Assembly: GCF_024498075.1 (NCBI RefSeq)
Contig: NZ_JANHOF010000020.1
Location: 1 to 64,000, forward strand
Reading direction: 5' to 3'
Source: Paenibacillus mendelii
GTDB taxonomy: Bacteria; Bacillota; Bacilli; Paenibacillales; Paenibacillaceae
DNA length: 64,000 nucleotides
Part shown: positions 26,345 through 35,487 of the stretch, in pieces
Layout: every line of letters begins with the position of its first letter
Numbering within the stretch: position 1 is the stretch's first letter
Translations under genes and position numbers: made by a program
The notes under the pieces: generated by a model
What the model was told of the DNA's origin: nothing
What the model saw: the letters and a program-made list of their open reading frames with translations, nothing else
Databases searched by the model: none

Positions 26345-27124
26345 TTATACGTATTTGTGGATTATTTCGGCCAGCTGGTTGGCAGCGTAGCTCGCTCCGG
26401 AAGCAAGCTGATTGCGGTCGAACCGCAGCTTTACAAACCGCTCATCCGTATCCATCGCTTCGGAGAAGAATCCGCCTAACCCGCGCGCCTTGCGGTCGAT
26501 CTGCAGCAGCAAGTCCACGCCGTTCTCATCCGGATCAAACATGATTTCCAACTCGTCGAGTTGACCACGGAACTGCGAGGTAGGGACGAACTCGAACTCT
26601 TGAACGAAAGGCAATCCATTCAGCCTGCTGTAGTTCGGCGCGTATTCGCAAGTCACCTTGCGAAGCCGGAAACCAAGCTGTTTAACCGCCTCCAGAATTA
26701 CCGCGGAATACGGGTGCGGGTTTACTTCAAGCTGATCTTGATCCTTCGGATCGACCGCTTCTTTAATATCCAATCCGGTTTGAATCCAGACAGGCGTTCT
26801 CCCCATCGTCACTGGTGTATTCACCGGAAGCTGGAATGAGACAGGGTACTCATAGACTTGCTCCGCCTCTACGGTAAACTTCCTCGCCAACAGGATTTTG
26901 GACAAGGTTGCTTCCACATCCATCTTCGTATCGTTCTGTTCCTTCACGTAACGCGTCTTAACGAAGGCATAGACGTCATCGACCTGTTGATCCACACGGC
27001 CACCTTGAATCCGGACAACGCCGCTGATCGTATCCCCTGCGTTCACCACTTCTTGATGGAGCATAAGATCTACCTGAGCCCCGCCAATCCCGACACTCGC
27101 TAGCATTCGTTTGAACATTGACAT
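26345..27124 (-). CDS. Spo0M-like sporulation control protein, copy 2
   Basis: This 259-residue paralogue of 16877-17656 has the same length and the same ends (MSMFKRMLASVGIG, HKYV). Differences are mainly conservative or surface-type (Lys/Gln, Asp/Glu, Arg/Lys), and the frame is intact, so both copies seem to have been kept under selection. Upstream sequences of the two differ, so expression may differ. GGAGG lies ahead of ATG 27124. Both copies lie on the minus strand, about 9.5 kb apart. Confidence 0.87.
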   Translation of the reverse strand: MSMFKRMLASVGIGGAQVDLMLHQEVVNAGDTISGVVRIQGGRVDQQVDDVYAFVKTRYVKEQNDTKMDVEATLSKILLARKFTVEAEQVYEYPVSFQLPVNTPVTMGRTPVWIQTGLDIKEAVDPKDQDQLEVNPHPYSAVILEAVKQLGFRLRKVTCEYAPNYSRLNGLPFVQEFEFVPTSQFRGQLDELEIMFDPDENGVDLLLQIDRKARGLGGFFSEAMDTDERFVKLRFDRNQLASGASYAANQLAEIIHKYV

Positions 27125-27207
27125 TATTGCAAACCTCCTCCATTTCATCACATATCCACTGATACGCTGAGGAAATATAACAGGTTTCATTTGTTCGCAG
27201 CATAACG

Positions 27208-28098
27208 TTAAGGAGAGGCTTCACCCGCCAGACAGTCCGGGTTTCTCTTATAATAACCGGGATTAACTCCTGTTGCGGACTTGAAAGATTTCGAGAAGTG
27301 ATGCACATCGGTAAAGCCGCAATATTCGCTCACTTTCTGGATGGTTAGTCCTTCCCTTAACAGCTCCTGAGAATGTTCGATTCGTAATTTTAACAAGTAT
27401 TGATACGGCGTCATGTTAAAATGCTGCTTGAACAGCACTGTAAATCGAGAAGGCGACAGGTTGGCCCTTCTCGCCATATCGCCTATGCTGATCGGTTCGG
27501 AGAAATGAAAGGCAAAGTATGACGTGATCCAATTCAGGAAGGGCTGCGGGGACAGTACCCCCGGCTTGGGCTTCATGTAATGCTTGAACAGGGTGGTCAG
27601 CCATTCATGGGCAAGCTGGTTGGCTTCTACGATCCCCATGTAGGTTTGCAGCTGCCAGCATTCAATCATCTTTAAGACCAAATCCCGCATTTTGCCCGAA
27701 TGGGACGTCTCCAGCTTGAAGGGTAGGCGAACATCCTCGCAATGATGAAGTCTGGGCTGCATGTAAGCTTCATAGGAAGTCATGTCCACTTGACCGGCTA
27801 GGGTGACGAAGCTGTTCTCCCTTTGCGGATTATAGAACAAATCCAGGTGTACGTACGGATTAATCGTATTGGTCAATCCTCTGATGGTGTGGACATCACC
27901 AGGCTGAAGCAGGCAGAGGTCCCCTTCTTTCAACGTATGCATTTGACCGTTGACCTGAATTTCAAATTGACCCTCCTGTACATAGAAAATAATGTAATCG
28001 AGCAGATTGCGCTCGCCGATAAGAAACGGAGGCCGGATCGCATAATCGGCAATGCGAATATAGGGTGCAATGACGTGATCTTCTAATTTCATCTGCAT
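27208..28098 (-). CDS. AraC family regulator with cupin sensor domain
   Basis: The 296-residue protein has an N-terminal cupin-type sensing domain (YYVQEGQFEIQV-like IIFYVQEGQFEIQVNGQ, GDLCLLQPGDVHTI) and a C-terminal pair of HTH motifs (ISIGDMARRANLSPSRFTVL, LTIQKVSEYCGFTDVHHFSK). This organisation is typical of regulators of sugar catabolism. It is divergent from the GH116 gene, with 139 bp between the two starts, and is most likely its regulator. Start may be ATG 28098 or ATG 28092; GAAAGAGG favours the second slightly. Confidence 0.9.
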   Translation of the reverse strand: MQMKLEDHVIAPYIRIADYAIRPPFLIGERNLLDYIIFYVQEGQFEIQVNGQMHTLKEGDLCLLQPGDVHTIRGLTNTINPYVHLDLFYNPQRENSFVTLAGQVDMTSYEAYMQPRLHHCEDVRLPFKLETSHSGKMRDLVLKMIECWQLQTYMGIVEANQLAHEWLTTLFKHYMKPKPGVLSPQPFLNWITSYFAFHFSEPISIGDMARRANLSPSRFTVLFKQHFNMTPYQYLLKLRIEHSQELLREGLTIQKVSEYCGFTDVHHFSKSFKSATGVNPGYYKRNPDCLAGEASP

Positions 28099-28237
28099 TA
28101 AACCTCTTTCAAGATCTAATTACAATCGTTTTTTACAAAGAAAACAGGTCTATTATATAAAGAATTCCATACTCGCTCCTCTTATGATGAAACCAGTATA
28201 TTACTTCGTATTCTATCATTATATGGGGAGGCTGCGT

Positions 28238-30841
28238 ATGGAGAACGTATATAAAGGCCCGAAAACAAGAGAAATCAGCTTTCCGCTAGGCGGAATCGGA
28301 AGCGGCAGCATCGGCTTAGCGGGCAACGGCCGGTTAGTGGACTGGGAAATTTTCAACCGTCCCAATAAGAAGAGCTTCAACGGTTTTAGCCACTTTGCGG
28401 TGAAGGCGGAGCATAATGGACATGTGCTGGACGCACGGGTATTGAACGGGGACATGCAAGCACCCTACGTTGGCGAGCATATTCGCGGGGGTCCGCTTCA
28501 TAGCGGCTATGGGTTCGGTCCGGAAAGCCAGACGATGGCGGGCATGCCCCATTTTGAAGAGGTGGCATTCAGAGGGGAATTCCCGCTGGCAGGCATGTCG
28601 TTCAAGGAACCGGCGTTCCCGGGGAACGTTCAATTACTGGCCTTTAACCCTTTCATTCCGCTGCAAGAGGATGATTCCAGCATTCCCGCAGCCTTCTTCG
28701 AGTGGGAACTGGAAAATACGGAGCAAGTACCTATTACCTATACGCTATGCCTCTCAGCCGGTAACCCCATTCCGACGGAGAAGATTGTCTATGAATACAG
28801 CGAGACGACACGCGAGAGTCGAGAGCGCAGCGTGCATATGATCAAGCTAGGCTCGAAGCAATATGACAGCGAGCATCACCAGTTCGGAGATATCACTATC
28901 GCTACGGATGCGGCGGAGATCAGCTATCAGGAATATTGGTACCGCGGCGGATGGTGCGATAATCTGGAGATGTTCTGGCATGATTTTAAACAGCCCGGGC
29001 GTCTGAAGAACAGACAGTATGGCGTGGATGAGACGCCTATGTACCGGAAAGACACAGCGTCACTGGCCGCACACGTGGAGCTGAAGCCAGGCGAGAAGAC
29101 GACGATCAGATTCACGATCAGCTGGCATTTTCCGAATATGAATAATTATTGGAATCCGGATCCGAACGGGCATAATTCATGGAAAAACTACTACGCCACA
29201 CTGTTCGAGGATTCCCGGGCAAGCGCGAGGTATGCCTTCGCTCATTGGGACCGCCTGTATGGGGACACGCTCAAATTCAAGGAGGCCTTGTTCTCTTCCA
29301 CGGTGCCGGCCGTCGTCAAGAACGCGGTATCCGCGAATCTGTCCGTCCTGAAAACAGCGACGAGCTTGCGGCTGACCGACGGTTCCTTCTACGGATTCGA
29401 AGGCTGCATTGCGGATACCGGCTGCTGCGAAGGTTCCTGTACGCATGTCTGGAACTATGCTTACGCGATGCCGTTCCTATTCCCCGGCTTGGAACGCAGC
29501 ATGCGGAATCTAGATTTCCAGTACAACAAGCGCGAGGATGGCCGAATGTCATTCCGCCTCATGCTGCCGGCCGGGCGCGAAAGAAATAACTACCGCGCCT
29601 GTGCTGACGGCCAGTTCGGCGGCGTTATCAAGACTTATCGCGATTGGAAGATATCGGGGAATACGGAATGGCTGCGTTCCGTCTGGCCGGACGTCAAGCA
29701 ATCAATTGAGTATGCATGGGCCGAGAGCAACGAGGACAAGTGGGATCCGGGCAAAATGGGCGTTCTCACAGGCAGACAGCATCACACCTTGGATATGGAG
29801 CTATACGGACCTAATTCCTGGTTAAGCGGATTTTACTTGGCTGCTCTTAAGGCAGGCGCGGAGATGGCGTCGTTCTTGGGTGAACAGGCCGCATCGGATG
29901 AGTACAGCAGGATATTCGAAATGGGCAAAGCATGGGTAGATGAGCATTTATTCAATGGCGAATACTACGTTCAGCACATCGATTTGGCAGACAAATCCGT
30001 GCTTGATCCATTTGGCGAACCAACCGTGAATCATTACTGGAATACAGAACGGGGAGAGATTAAATACCAGATCGCGGAAGGCTGCGCCATCGATCAGGTC
30101 GTCGCCCAGTGGCATGCCAATCTGTGCGGTCTCGGCGAGGTACTCGATCAGGAGCAAACCCGCTCCGCATTGAAATCGTTGTATCGGTATAACTTCAAAT
30201 CCAGCATGAGACATGAAGCGAATACGTGGAGACTCTTCACGCTCAACGACGAAGGAGGACTTGTGATCTGCACATGGCCAAGCGGGGTAAGCAAGCCGAC
30301 GATTCCATTAACCTACAATACGGAAACAATGACAGGCTTTGAATACCAGGCAGCTTCGCACATGATCCAAGAAGGCTTTATCGAGGAAGGTCTTGCCATC
30401 GTCGAGGCCATTCGCGATCGTTACGACGGCGAGAAGCGCAATCCGTGGAATGAGATCGAATGCGGCAGCAATTACGCAAGATCGATGGCAAGCTATTCAT
30501 TGCTGCAGGCCTTCAGCGGATTCGAATATAACATGGCCCAAGGCATGATCGGCTTCAGCCCTGCGCAATTGGCCGATGGTATGTTCCGCGTATTCTGGTC
30601 GCTCGACATGGGCTGGGGAACATTCGAGATGAGCCCCGGGCAAATCCGGCTTCACGTGCTGCACGGAAAACTGGAACTGAAGGTACTCAAGCTTCCTAAT
30701 GAGCAGATCGAAGTGATCGAAAGCATCCAATTGGATGGTGTCGACTTGGCGTATACAATCGTAGGGAAAGACATTCATTTTAACCATCCATCCAGGATTG
30801 AAGTTAATCACCCACTCGTCCTACATCTAGAGCTTCGGTGA
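28238..30841 (+). CDS. GH116 family glycoside hydrolase (beta-glucosidase/glucosylceramidase-like)
   Basis: This 867-residue protein has an N-terminal beta-sandwich (about 1-300) and a C-terminal (alpha/alpha)6 barrel (about 340-800). Family features: SFPLGGIGSGSIGLAGNGRL at the start, CTHVWNYAYAMPFLFPGLER, and YNTETMTGFEYQAASHMIQE. By comparison with human GBA2 from memory, Glu388 (YGFEG) matches the nucleophile and Asp519 (HTLDMELYGP) the acid/base. Hydrolysis of beta-glucosides or beta-xylosides is expected in the cytoplasm, as there is no signal peptide. GGGGAGG lies 6 nt before ATG 28238; an ATG at 28184 lacks an RBS. Intact and strongly expressed-looking. Confidence 0.88.
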   Translation: MENVYKGPKTREISFPLGGIGSGSIGLAGNGRLVDWEIFNRPNKKSFNGFSHFAVKAEHNGHVLDARVLNGDMQAPYVGEHIRGGPLHSGYGFGPESQTMAGMPHFEEVAFRGEFPLAGMSFKEPAFPGNVQLLAFNPFIPLQEDDSSIPAAFFEWELENTEQVPITYTLCLSAGNPIPTEKIVYEYSETTRESRERSVHMIKLGSKQYDSEHHQFGDITIATDAAEISYQEYWYRGGWCDNLEMFWHDFKQPGRLKNRQYGVDETPMYRKDTASLAAHVELKPGEKTTIRFTISWHFPNMNNYWNPDPNGHNSWKNYYATLFEDSRASARYAFAHWDRLYGDTLKFKEALFSSTVPAVVKNAVSANLSVLKTATSLRLTDGSFYGFEGCIADTGCCEGSCTHVWNYAYAMPFLFPGLERSMRNLDFQYNKREDGRMSFRLMLPAGRERNNYRACADGQFGGVIKTYRDWKISGNTEWLRSVWPDVKQSIEYAWAESNEDKWDPGKMGVLTGRQHHTLDMELYGPNSWLSGFYLAALKAGAEMASFLGEQAASDEYSRIFEMGKAWVDEHLFNGEYYVQHIDLADKSVLDPFGEPTVNHYWNTERGEIKYQIAEGCAIDQVVAQWHANLCGLGEVLDQEQTRSALKSLYRYNFKSSMRHEANTWRLFTLNDEGGLVICTWPSGVSKPTIPLTYNTETMTGFEYQAASHMIQEGFIEEGLAIVEAIRDRYDGEKRNPWNEIECGSNYARSMASYSLLQAFSGFEYNMAQGMIGFSPAQLADGMFRVFWSLDMGWGTFEMSPGQIRLHVLHGKLELKVLKLPNEQIEVIESIQLDGVDLAYTIVGKDIHFNHPSRIEVNHPLVLHLELR

Positions 30842-30858
30842 TACAATTGATAGCCAGA

Positions 30859-30886
30859 ACAGGCCAGCCCTTCCGGGTTGGCCTGT
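30859..30886 (+). terminator. Terminator of the GH116 gene
   Basis: ACAGGCCAGCCC, loop TTCC, GGGTTGGCCTGT. The 12-bp stem has one G-T pair and a weak T-tail. Confidence 0.75.
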
Positions 30887-30988
30887 CTATGTTCATTTCA
30901 CGATTGGAACGATTGCTCGTACGTCCTGATGACTTTTGTCGCAACAGGTGAGCGCGGCTCGTTCCTCCGAAGCTTGCGTAAGCGAGGT

Positions 30989-31699
30989 TTACGGTATTAG
31001 CGGATTATTCTGCTTAAGCCGATCGAACTCGTAGATGGTTTGAAGATAGTAGGGGCTTGCTTCATTCTCCCTGTTGAAAATACCCATGTACCCCACATTA
31101 CCGAAAATAACGTATTCCATGTTCACCAATGGGTCGGGACGATTGGATTGCCAATAATAATGGATCTCCAACGGAGCTTCATACCATAACCAGTCCAGAT
31201 CTTTCATTGCAATATTCTTATGCCTAAGAACCCATATACTAAACAGGACATGAGGGTCATCTACGCGTATTTCACTCTTGGGGTTGTTGGTCTTCAAATG
31301 GTCGGCAGCGGATTGAAGAACAGTATTAATATCGGACCCTTTTGTGAAATGATAGACAGCTTGAACTTGGTTAAACTCATTGGTATATTTACCAGCTTGA
31401 GTTAGTACCTTGATTTGGTCGAAACTAACATTCGGGATGTAAGCAAGTACCAGGGTGGAAATAAAACCGAAAATTAGAGCCTTTGATAGGTAGGATTTCT
31501 TCGTCTTGTTCATATAGATCCACCCAATTAGGACGCCAATAGGGGTGAGTATTCCGGATAAATGAATAGAAAATATACTTATTAAGTAAACCCCGAAGAC
31601 GGTGAGCCACATTTTAAAATCCATGGTTTTTCTCTGCTCAAAGTAAGATACCCATAAGAATATAACGGTACAAATCCATATTATCCAACCCAAAATCAT
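30989..31699 (-). CDS. Membrane-anchored protein of unknown function
   Basis: The product has up to 236 residues: three hydrophobic segments in the first 100 residues (WIIWICTVIFLWVSYF, WLTVFGVYLISIFSI plus GVLIGWIYM, and ALIFGFISTLVLAYIP), then a soluble C-terminal domain of about 130 residues rich in aromatic residues (DLDWLWYEAPLEIHYYWQSN). I do not recognise the family. The RBS AGGGGGG directly abuts ATG 31699, so TTG 31693 may be the real start. The neighbours suggest no specific job. Confidence 0.7.
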   Translation of the reverse strand: MILGWIIWICTVIFLWVSYFEQRKTMDFKMWLTVFGVYLISIFSIHLSGILTPIGVLIGWIYMNKTKKSYLSKALIFGFISTLVLAYIPNVSFDQIKVLTQAGKYTNEFNQVQAVYHFTKGSDINTVLQSAADHLKTNNPKSEIRVDDPHVLFSIWVLRHKNIAMKDLDWLWYEAPLEIHYYWQSNRPDPLVNMEYVIFGNVGYMGIFNRENEASPYYLQTIYEFDRLKQNNPLIP

Positions 31700-31753
31700 C
31701 CCCCCTATTTTCCTTAGATTATCACAATAGGGTTGGCTTAAATTAGTACATTT

Positions 31754-32227
31754 TCACCACACGGCTAATTTTGTTCGAAAATCATTGTCATCCGTAATGT
31801 ACGTCAAGGATTGCACGCTGTACGCTTCCATATTCGAATATAGCTTATTCAACATTCCGGGATCCTTGCAGTAAATCGAGGTGTATGAACAGTCAATAAT
31901 GAGCACAACGAGCTCACAGCCGCTAGCTAGAAAATCTTCATGGGTTTCAACATGCGTAATCGGCGTTCCTCGGGGAAAGGCCTTCAAATCGGCATGTATG
32001 ATATATTGCGGCGAATCCGTATGGATATATTGAAGCAGTGCTGCTCCATCTACGATTGGGTGGAAGCTGTTTTCCGGAAATAACGGGACCAACTCACCCT
32101 CCATTAACTTGTACTCTTCACCAGCCCCTATATACCAGTCGTACATCGTACAATTAATGGACGCCAGAATGTTGGTCAACCATTGACCATACTCATTCGG
32201 GATTTGAAATGCAATGCCCCTTATCAT
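31754..32227 (-). CDS. DUF2691 family protein
   Basis: This 157-residue protein begins MIRGIAFQIPNEYGQWLTNI, with YDWYIGAGEEYKL and ELVVLIIDCSYTSIYCKDPG, the pattern I associate with DUF2691 proteins of Bacillus and Paenibacillus. Function is unknown. No signal peptide or membrane segment. AGAGGAG lies ahead of the ATG at good spacing. Confidence 0.7.
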   Translation of the reverse strand: MIRGIAFQIPNEYGQWLTNILASINCTMYDWYIGAGEEYKLMEGELVPLFPENSFHPIVDGAALLQYIHTDSPQYIIHADLKAFPRGTPITHVETHEDFLASGCELVVLIIDCSYTSIYCKDPGMLNKLYSNMEAYSVQSLTYITDDNDFRTKLAVW

Positions 32228-32305
32228 TCGCGCCCGCTCCTCTCTTGTTTCGCATCAACAGTCAAACCTTAATTCGGCTAACGTTATAAGTTGCAACTCT
32301 CATGG

Positions 32306-33148
32306 CTATCCCCCGTCCCCTTGTTTGATGCCAAACTTAAAGGAAATAAACGGCCTTATACTATCTTTCAGTGAAGTGACGGGACCTCCAATTAACCTTT
32401 CCAAATCCGGTGAGGTGGAGGAAGTATTAATTTTCCCCAGAAACCCGTACATCCAATTGTGAACCTGAGGATCTTGACGAAGAGAAATAGGCTTATCGGT
32501 TAGATCAGACAGAGCCGTTGCCAGCTCTTGGAACGTCCATGGACGGGGTGCTGTAAGCTCATAGGTCTTATTCGTATGGCCAGGTTCGGTTATTACTGCT
32601 GCTATCCCAACGGCAAGATCATGGCGTGTCACCGTATTAAATTTCCAATCCCCAGGATAGGTCCTCCATTCACCTGCAGCTATGGCCGCATCCAGACCAA
32701 GCACGCCAACAAAATCTGTATATAGAGCATTCCGAAGGAAGGTATGTGGAATTCCGGATGTAAGAATGGCATGCTCCGTGGCCAAATGCAGATGAGTTAG
32801 CGAAATATTGCCATCCTCTGGATAGGCAAAGCTCGTATAGAGGATGTGCTCCACTTGTGATTTTTTCGCCGCTTCTATGACATGTGCGTGTTGGCGCAGA
32901 CGTGTTGTATCATCATTATTCGAGCTTGAAATGAATAATAGCTTGGAGGCTCCGGCGAATGCCTGTTCAAGTGTTTCCGATTGATCGTAGTCACAATGGC
33001 GTACTTCTATTCCTTGTTCAAGATATTCATGTGCTTCCTCAGGGCGGCGAACACAGGCAATGACTTGATCCGATGCGACCTTCTGAAGCAGTTCCTTCAT
33101 TATTAAACTTCCTAATTTACCATTAGCCCCTGTTATGACGATCGACAT
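32306..33148 (-). CDS. NmrA/QorB-like NAD(P)-binding SDR oxidoreductase
   Basis: This 280-residue atypical short-chain dehydrogenase begins MSIVITGANGKLGSLIMKEL, a TGxxGxxG dinucleotide motif, followed by VIACVRRPEEAHEY and LLFISSSNNDD. It belongs with the QorB/YtfG-type quinone oxidoreductases. It is downstream of a MarR-family gene on the same strand, and each of the two genes has the same palindrome in its promoter region, so it is very probably the regulated target. A role in quinone or electrophile resistance is the usual arrangement (compare YodB/CatR systems). Confidence 0.85.
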   Translation of the reverse strand: MSIVITGANGKLGSLIMKELLQKVASDQVIACVRRPEEAHEYLEQGIEVRHCDYDQSETLEQAFAGASKLLFISSSNNDDTTRLRQHAHVIEAAKKSQVEHILYTSFAYPEDGNISLTHLHLATEHAILTSGIPHTFLRNALYTDFVGVLGLDAAIAAGEWRTYPGDWKFNTVTRHDLAVGIAAVITEPGHTNKTYELTAPRPWTFQELATALSDLTDKPISLRQDPQVHNWMYGFLGKINTSSTSPDLERLIGGPVTSLKDSIRPFISFKFGIKQGDGG

Positions 33149-33175
33149 TGGTTATTATCATCCTTCCTCCATATT

Positions 33176-33191
33176 AGTTAAGCCCTTAACT
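33176..33191. promoter_or_regulatory. Probable MarR operator, reductase promoter
   Basis: AGTTAAG-CC-CTTAACT, 7-bp arms around 2 bp, extended to 8-bp arms by flanking T/A. It lies 28 bp upstream of the reductase start. The same arms recur at 33679-33694. Confidence 0.75.
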
Positions 33192-33210
33192 AGTTGAATG
33201 CAAAGTCACG

Positions 33211-33657
33211 TTACGTTAATCGTAGTTTGTTCAACAACACAAGAAGTTGTTTCAGTTCCTTCTCTTCCAATACCTTCATTTTTTCGGCAACCCTGTGACG
33301 ATTGTCGGGTAAGTATCTCAACAGCAGGCTCTGACCTTCACTTGTTATCGAAATCACTGTTTTTCTGCCATCCTTAGGATGGCTCGCTCGTTGAATTAAC
33401 CCGTCATTTTCTAAAGGGGTAAGAAGCAGACTAATATTCGGTTTCGTAACTCCAATTTTCTTGGCGAGCATCGAGGGTAATATAGTACCCCCATCCTTCA
33501 TAATTTCAACCAATATTCGAATTCTGGCGCCATTCAGCCCTTTGGATTGCCAGTATCTTTCGGAGACATCCACTAAATTCGCCGTAGTTTCAACCAAAGC
33601 AAAGAAGGTCTGTGTATGCAGCGGCAAATCAAGAACGTATTCCTGCAGCTCCTTCAT
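33211..33657 (-). CDS. MarR family transcriptional regulator
   Basis: This 148-residue winged-helix protein has ILPSMLAKKIGVTKPNISLL (recognition region), then PLENDGLIQRASHPKDGRKT (wing), and dimerisation helices at both ends. There is no Cys in the DNA-binding half, so a thiol switch of the OhrR/YodB type is not obvious. ATG 33657 follows GGTGGTGAG. The operator pair flanking this gene points to autoregulation and control of the NmrA-like reductase. Confidence 0.9.
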   Translation of the reverse strand: MKELQEYVLDLPLHTQTFFALVETTANLVDVSERYWQSKGLNGARIRILVEIMKDGGTILPSMLAKKIGVTKPNISLLLTPLENDGLIQRASHPKDGRKTVISITSEGQSLLLRYLPDNRHRVAEKMKVLEEKELKQLLVLLNKLRLT

Positions 33658-33678
33658 CAACTCACCACCTTAATGAAT

Positions 33679-33694
33679 AGTTAAGCACTTAACT
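33679..33694. promoter_or_regulatory. Probable MarR operator, autoregulatory
   Basis: AGTTAAG-CA-CTTAACT, with arms identical to 33176-33191. It lies 22 bp upstream of the MarR start. Confidence 0.75.
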
Positions 33695-33805
33695 TAATTG
33701 AACGATCATTACCCCACTTTTGTCAACCATATTTTCCCTTCGGTTATCTTTTGAACTGTTGAGGGCAAAGGGTTGCATCTAGCAACCCCTGAACATGTAC
33801 GTATT

Positions 33806-34780
33806 TCAATCAATGTTATGCTCCGCGCACCACTCTCGCAAAAACTTCAAATTAATATCATAGTAATGATCATTCTGCCATGCTCCCCAGACTGGCGCAT
33901 TACCGGTGTGAAGACCCATTAACCAGATCTCCCTGATTGCGATGAATACCGGAACCGCTTCAAGATCTCGATCCGACAGCGGTTTATGTTCTTGGTAGGA
34001 TGCTAAGAAAGCACTCCACATCTCATTCTCAAAAGCATCCTTCCCCCGGCAGCGGACTTTTGCCCAGAGAAAAACTGCAATATCGTAAGCTCTCCAGCCC
34101 AATCCACCACAATCAAAGTCAAAATGGGTTAAAGTGTCTTGATGAAAATACACATTCCCCCCGTGAAGATCGCCATGGCACATTCCCCAATCCAGCTCAG
34201 ATGAAATATCCTCAATGCGGTCGCGCAGGAGCTTAGACAATGATTCTAGGTACTCGATATCATGGGGTCTGTGGGTTAACAAGGGCTTAATGGATTGAAA
34301 TGGCTTCTCTAACAAATGATCGAGGTCGATGATAAATCTGTCATGGCTGCTATGAAAATCATCCATAGCCCTGTGCATCTTGGCCACTTCTATCCCATAT
34401 AACGAACTGTTCTCCAGCGTGTCCGAATGCCCGCCTTCTGCAAAAGTAAACAGCGCTGCGAAACGATGCCCTTCCGGAGCCGCCAATTCAATCAGATAGC
34501 CGCCATCCTTCTTCTTGACGGAATGCGATACCGGCACCCCATTAGATATCAAGTGATGCAGCAATTCAATCTCACACTCAATATCGCTTTTACTTCGCCA
34601 ATTGGCTTTGTATATGCGTAAGACGTACTTTCGCTCACTGGCGATCACGAGATAGGTATCATTAAGACCATTACTGAGAAAACGGATCTCTAAGATCTCT
34701 CCAATATCATATAAATCATGGATAACAGGCATCAGCGCATCGGAAGAAATGACGGAATGATTAACAGCCAGTTTTAGCAT
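33806..34780 (-). CDS. APH/homoserine-kinase-like phosphotransferase
   Basis: This 324-residue protein of the protein-kinase-like APH superfamily has N-lobe Lys in KYVLRIYKANW, Brenner catalytic motif MCHGDLHGGNVYFHQ and metal-binding THFDFDCGGLGWRAYD. The phosphoryl acceptor is unknown; the CotS/YutH, homoserine kinase II and aminoglycoside kinase groups share these motifs. GGAGG lies ahead of ATG 34780. It is monocistronic. Confidence 0.87.
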   Translation of the reverse strand: MLKLAVNHSVISSDALMPVIHDLYDIGEILEIRFLSNGLNDTYLVIASERKYVLRIYKANWRSKSDIECEIELLHHLISNGVPVSHSVKKKDGGYLIELAAPEGHRFAALFTFAEGGHSDTLENSSLYGIEVAKMHRAMDDFHSSHDRFIIDLDHLLEKPFQSIKPLLTHRPHDIEYLESLSKLLRDRIEDISSELDWGMCHGDLHGGNVYFHQDTLTHFDFDCGGLGWRAYDIAVFLWAKVRCRGKDAFENEMWSAFLASYQEHKPLSDRDLEAVPVFIAIREIWLMGLHTGNAPVWGAWQNDHYYDINLKFLREWCAEHNID

Positions 34781-34933
34781 AAAGCCTCCTTTAATAGGAT
34801 TCGACCCTCATTGGTTACCACAAACAACATTCATATCCGTCACCGTGGCAGCTTCTTATCTTCATCCAGTGCCGCTTATAGCCGATAACTCAAGTAGGTC
34901 AACCTAACTAGTACAAGATAAGGACGTGAATAG

Positions 34934-35308
34934 ATGCGTATTGAAACTGGTCATGCCTACTCACCGATCGCAAGACGGGCGAGCACCCAGCTATCTCAAG
35001 ATTTGTTCGAAGCTGCACTTCAGCAGATCGAGAAAGAAAAGGAAAAACAGAAAGAGGATAAGGGGAAGCTCGTTACAGCAAGAGAAGGGGCATACGTACG
35101 TCAATACATGGTAAGGCCGGATGGCAGTAAAATCTTAATAAGTGAAACGAAGCAAACCGGAGAGGATTCGACTACAACCGATCATGATTTACAGCCCGCT
35201 TCCCATCGTGCAAATGGGAATAACAGCGGCATGAGTCACAACACCGCAGAGGCTCTACATCTTGTAAGTCTCCAAGTTGGCGCGGCTGTTCCACTAGTCA
35301 AAAGATGA
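34934..35308 (+). CDS. Small hypothetical protein
   Basis: This 124-residue hydrophilic protein has a Lys/Glu-rich helix at about 33-46 (EKEKEKQKEDKGK), AYVRQYMVRPDGSKILISET, and a polar Asn/Ser/His region. No signal or membrane segment. AAGGACGTG precedes the ATG and a good terminator follows, so it is likely a real gene. No family recognised. Confidence 0.62.
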   Translation: MRIETGHAYSPIARRASTQLSQDLFEAALQQIEKEKEKQKEDKGKLVTAREGAYVRQYMVRPDGSKILISETKQTGEDSTTTDHDLQPASHRANGNNSGMSHNTAEALHLVSLQVGAAVPLVKR

Positions 35309-35332
35309 GCATGTTGAATCAGACAAGCCTAC

Positions 35333-35361
35333 AAGCCTGCCCATGCTGGGTTGGGCTTTTT
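35333..35361 (+). terminator. Terminator of the small hypothetical gene
   Basis: AAGCCTGCCCA, loop TGC, TGGGTTGGGCTT, then TTT. The stem has one G-T pair and one mismatch. Confidence 0.8.
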
Positions 35362-35487
35362 CTATGAGCAAGGAACGAGCCGAGCAGAAAACGCATCCCG
35401 CTTCAATCCCTGAGAAATATTGTATATTCAAGGGAACCACCTTGCCATGGAAAGATTAAATATAATGAATGTTCCCCGCATTTATAA

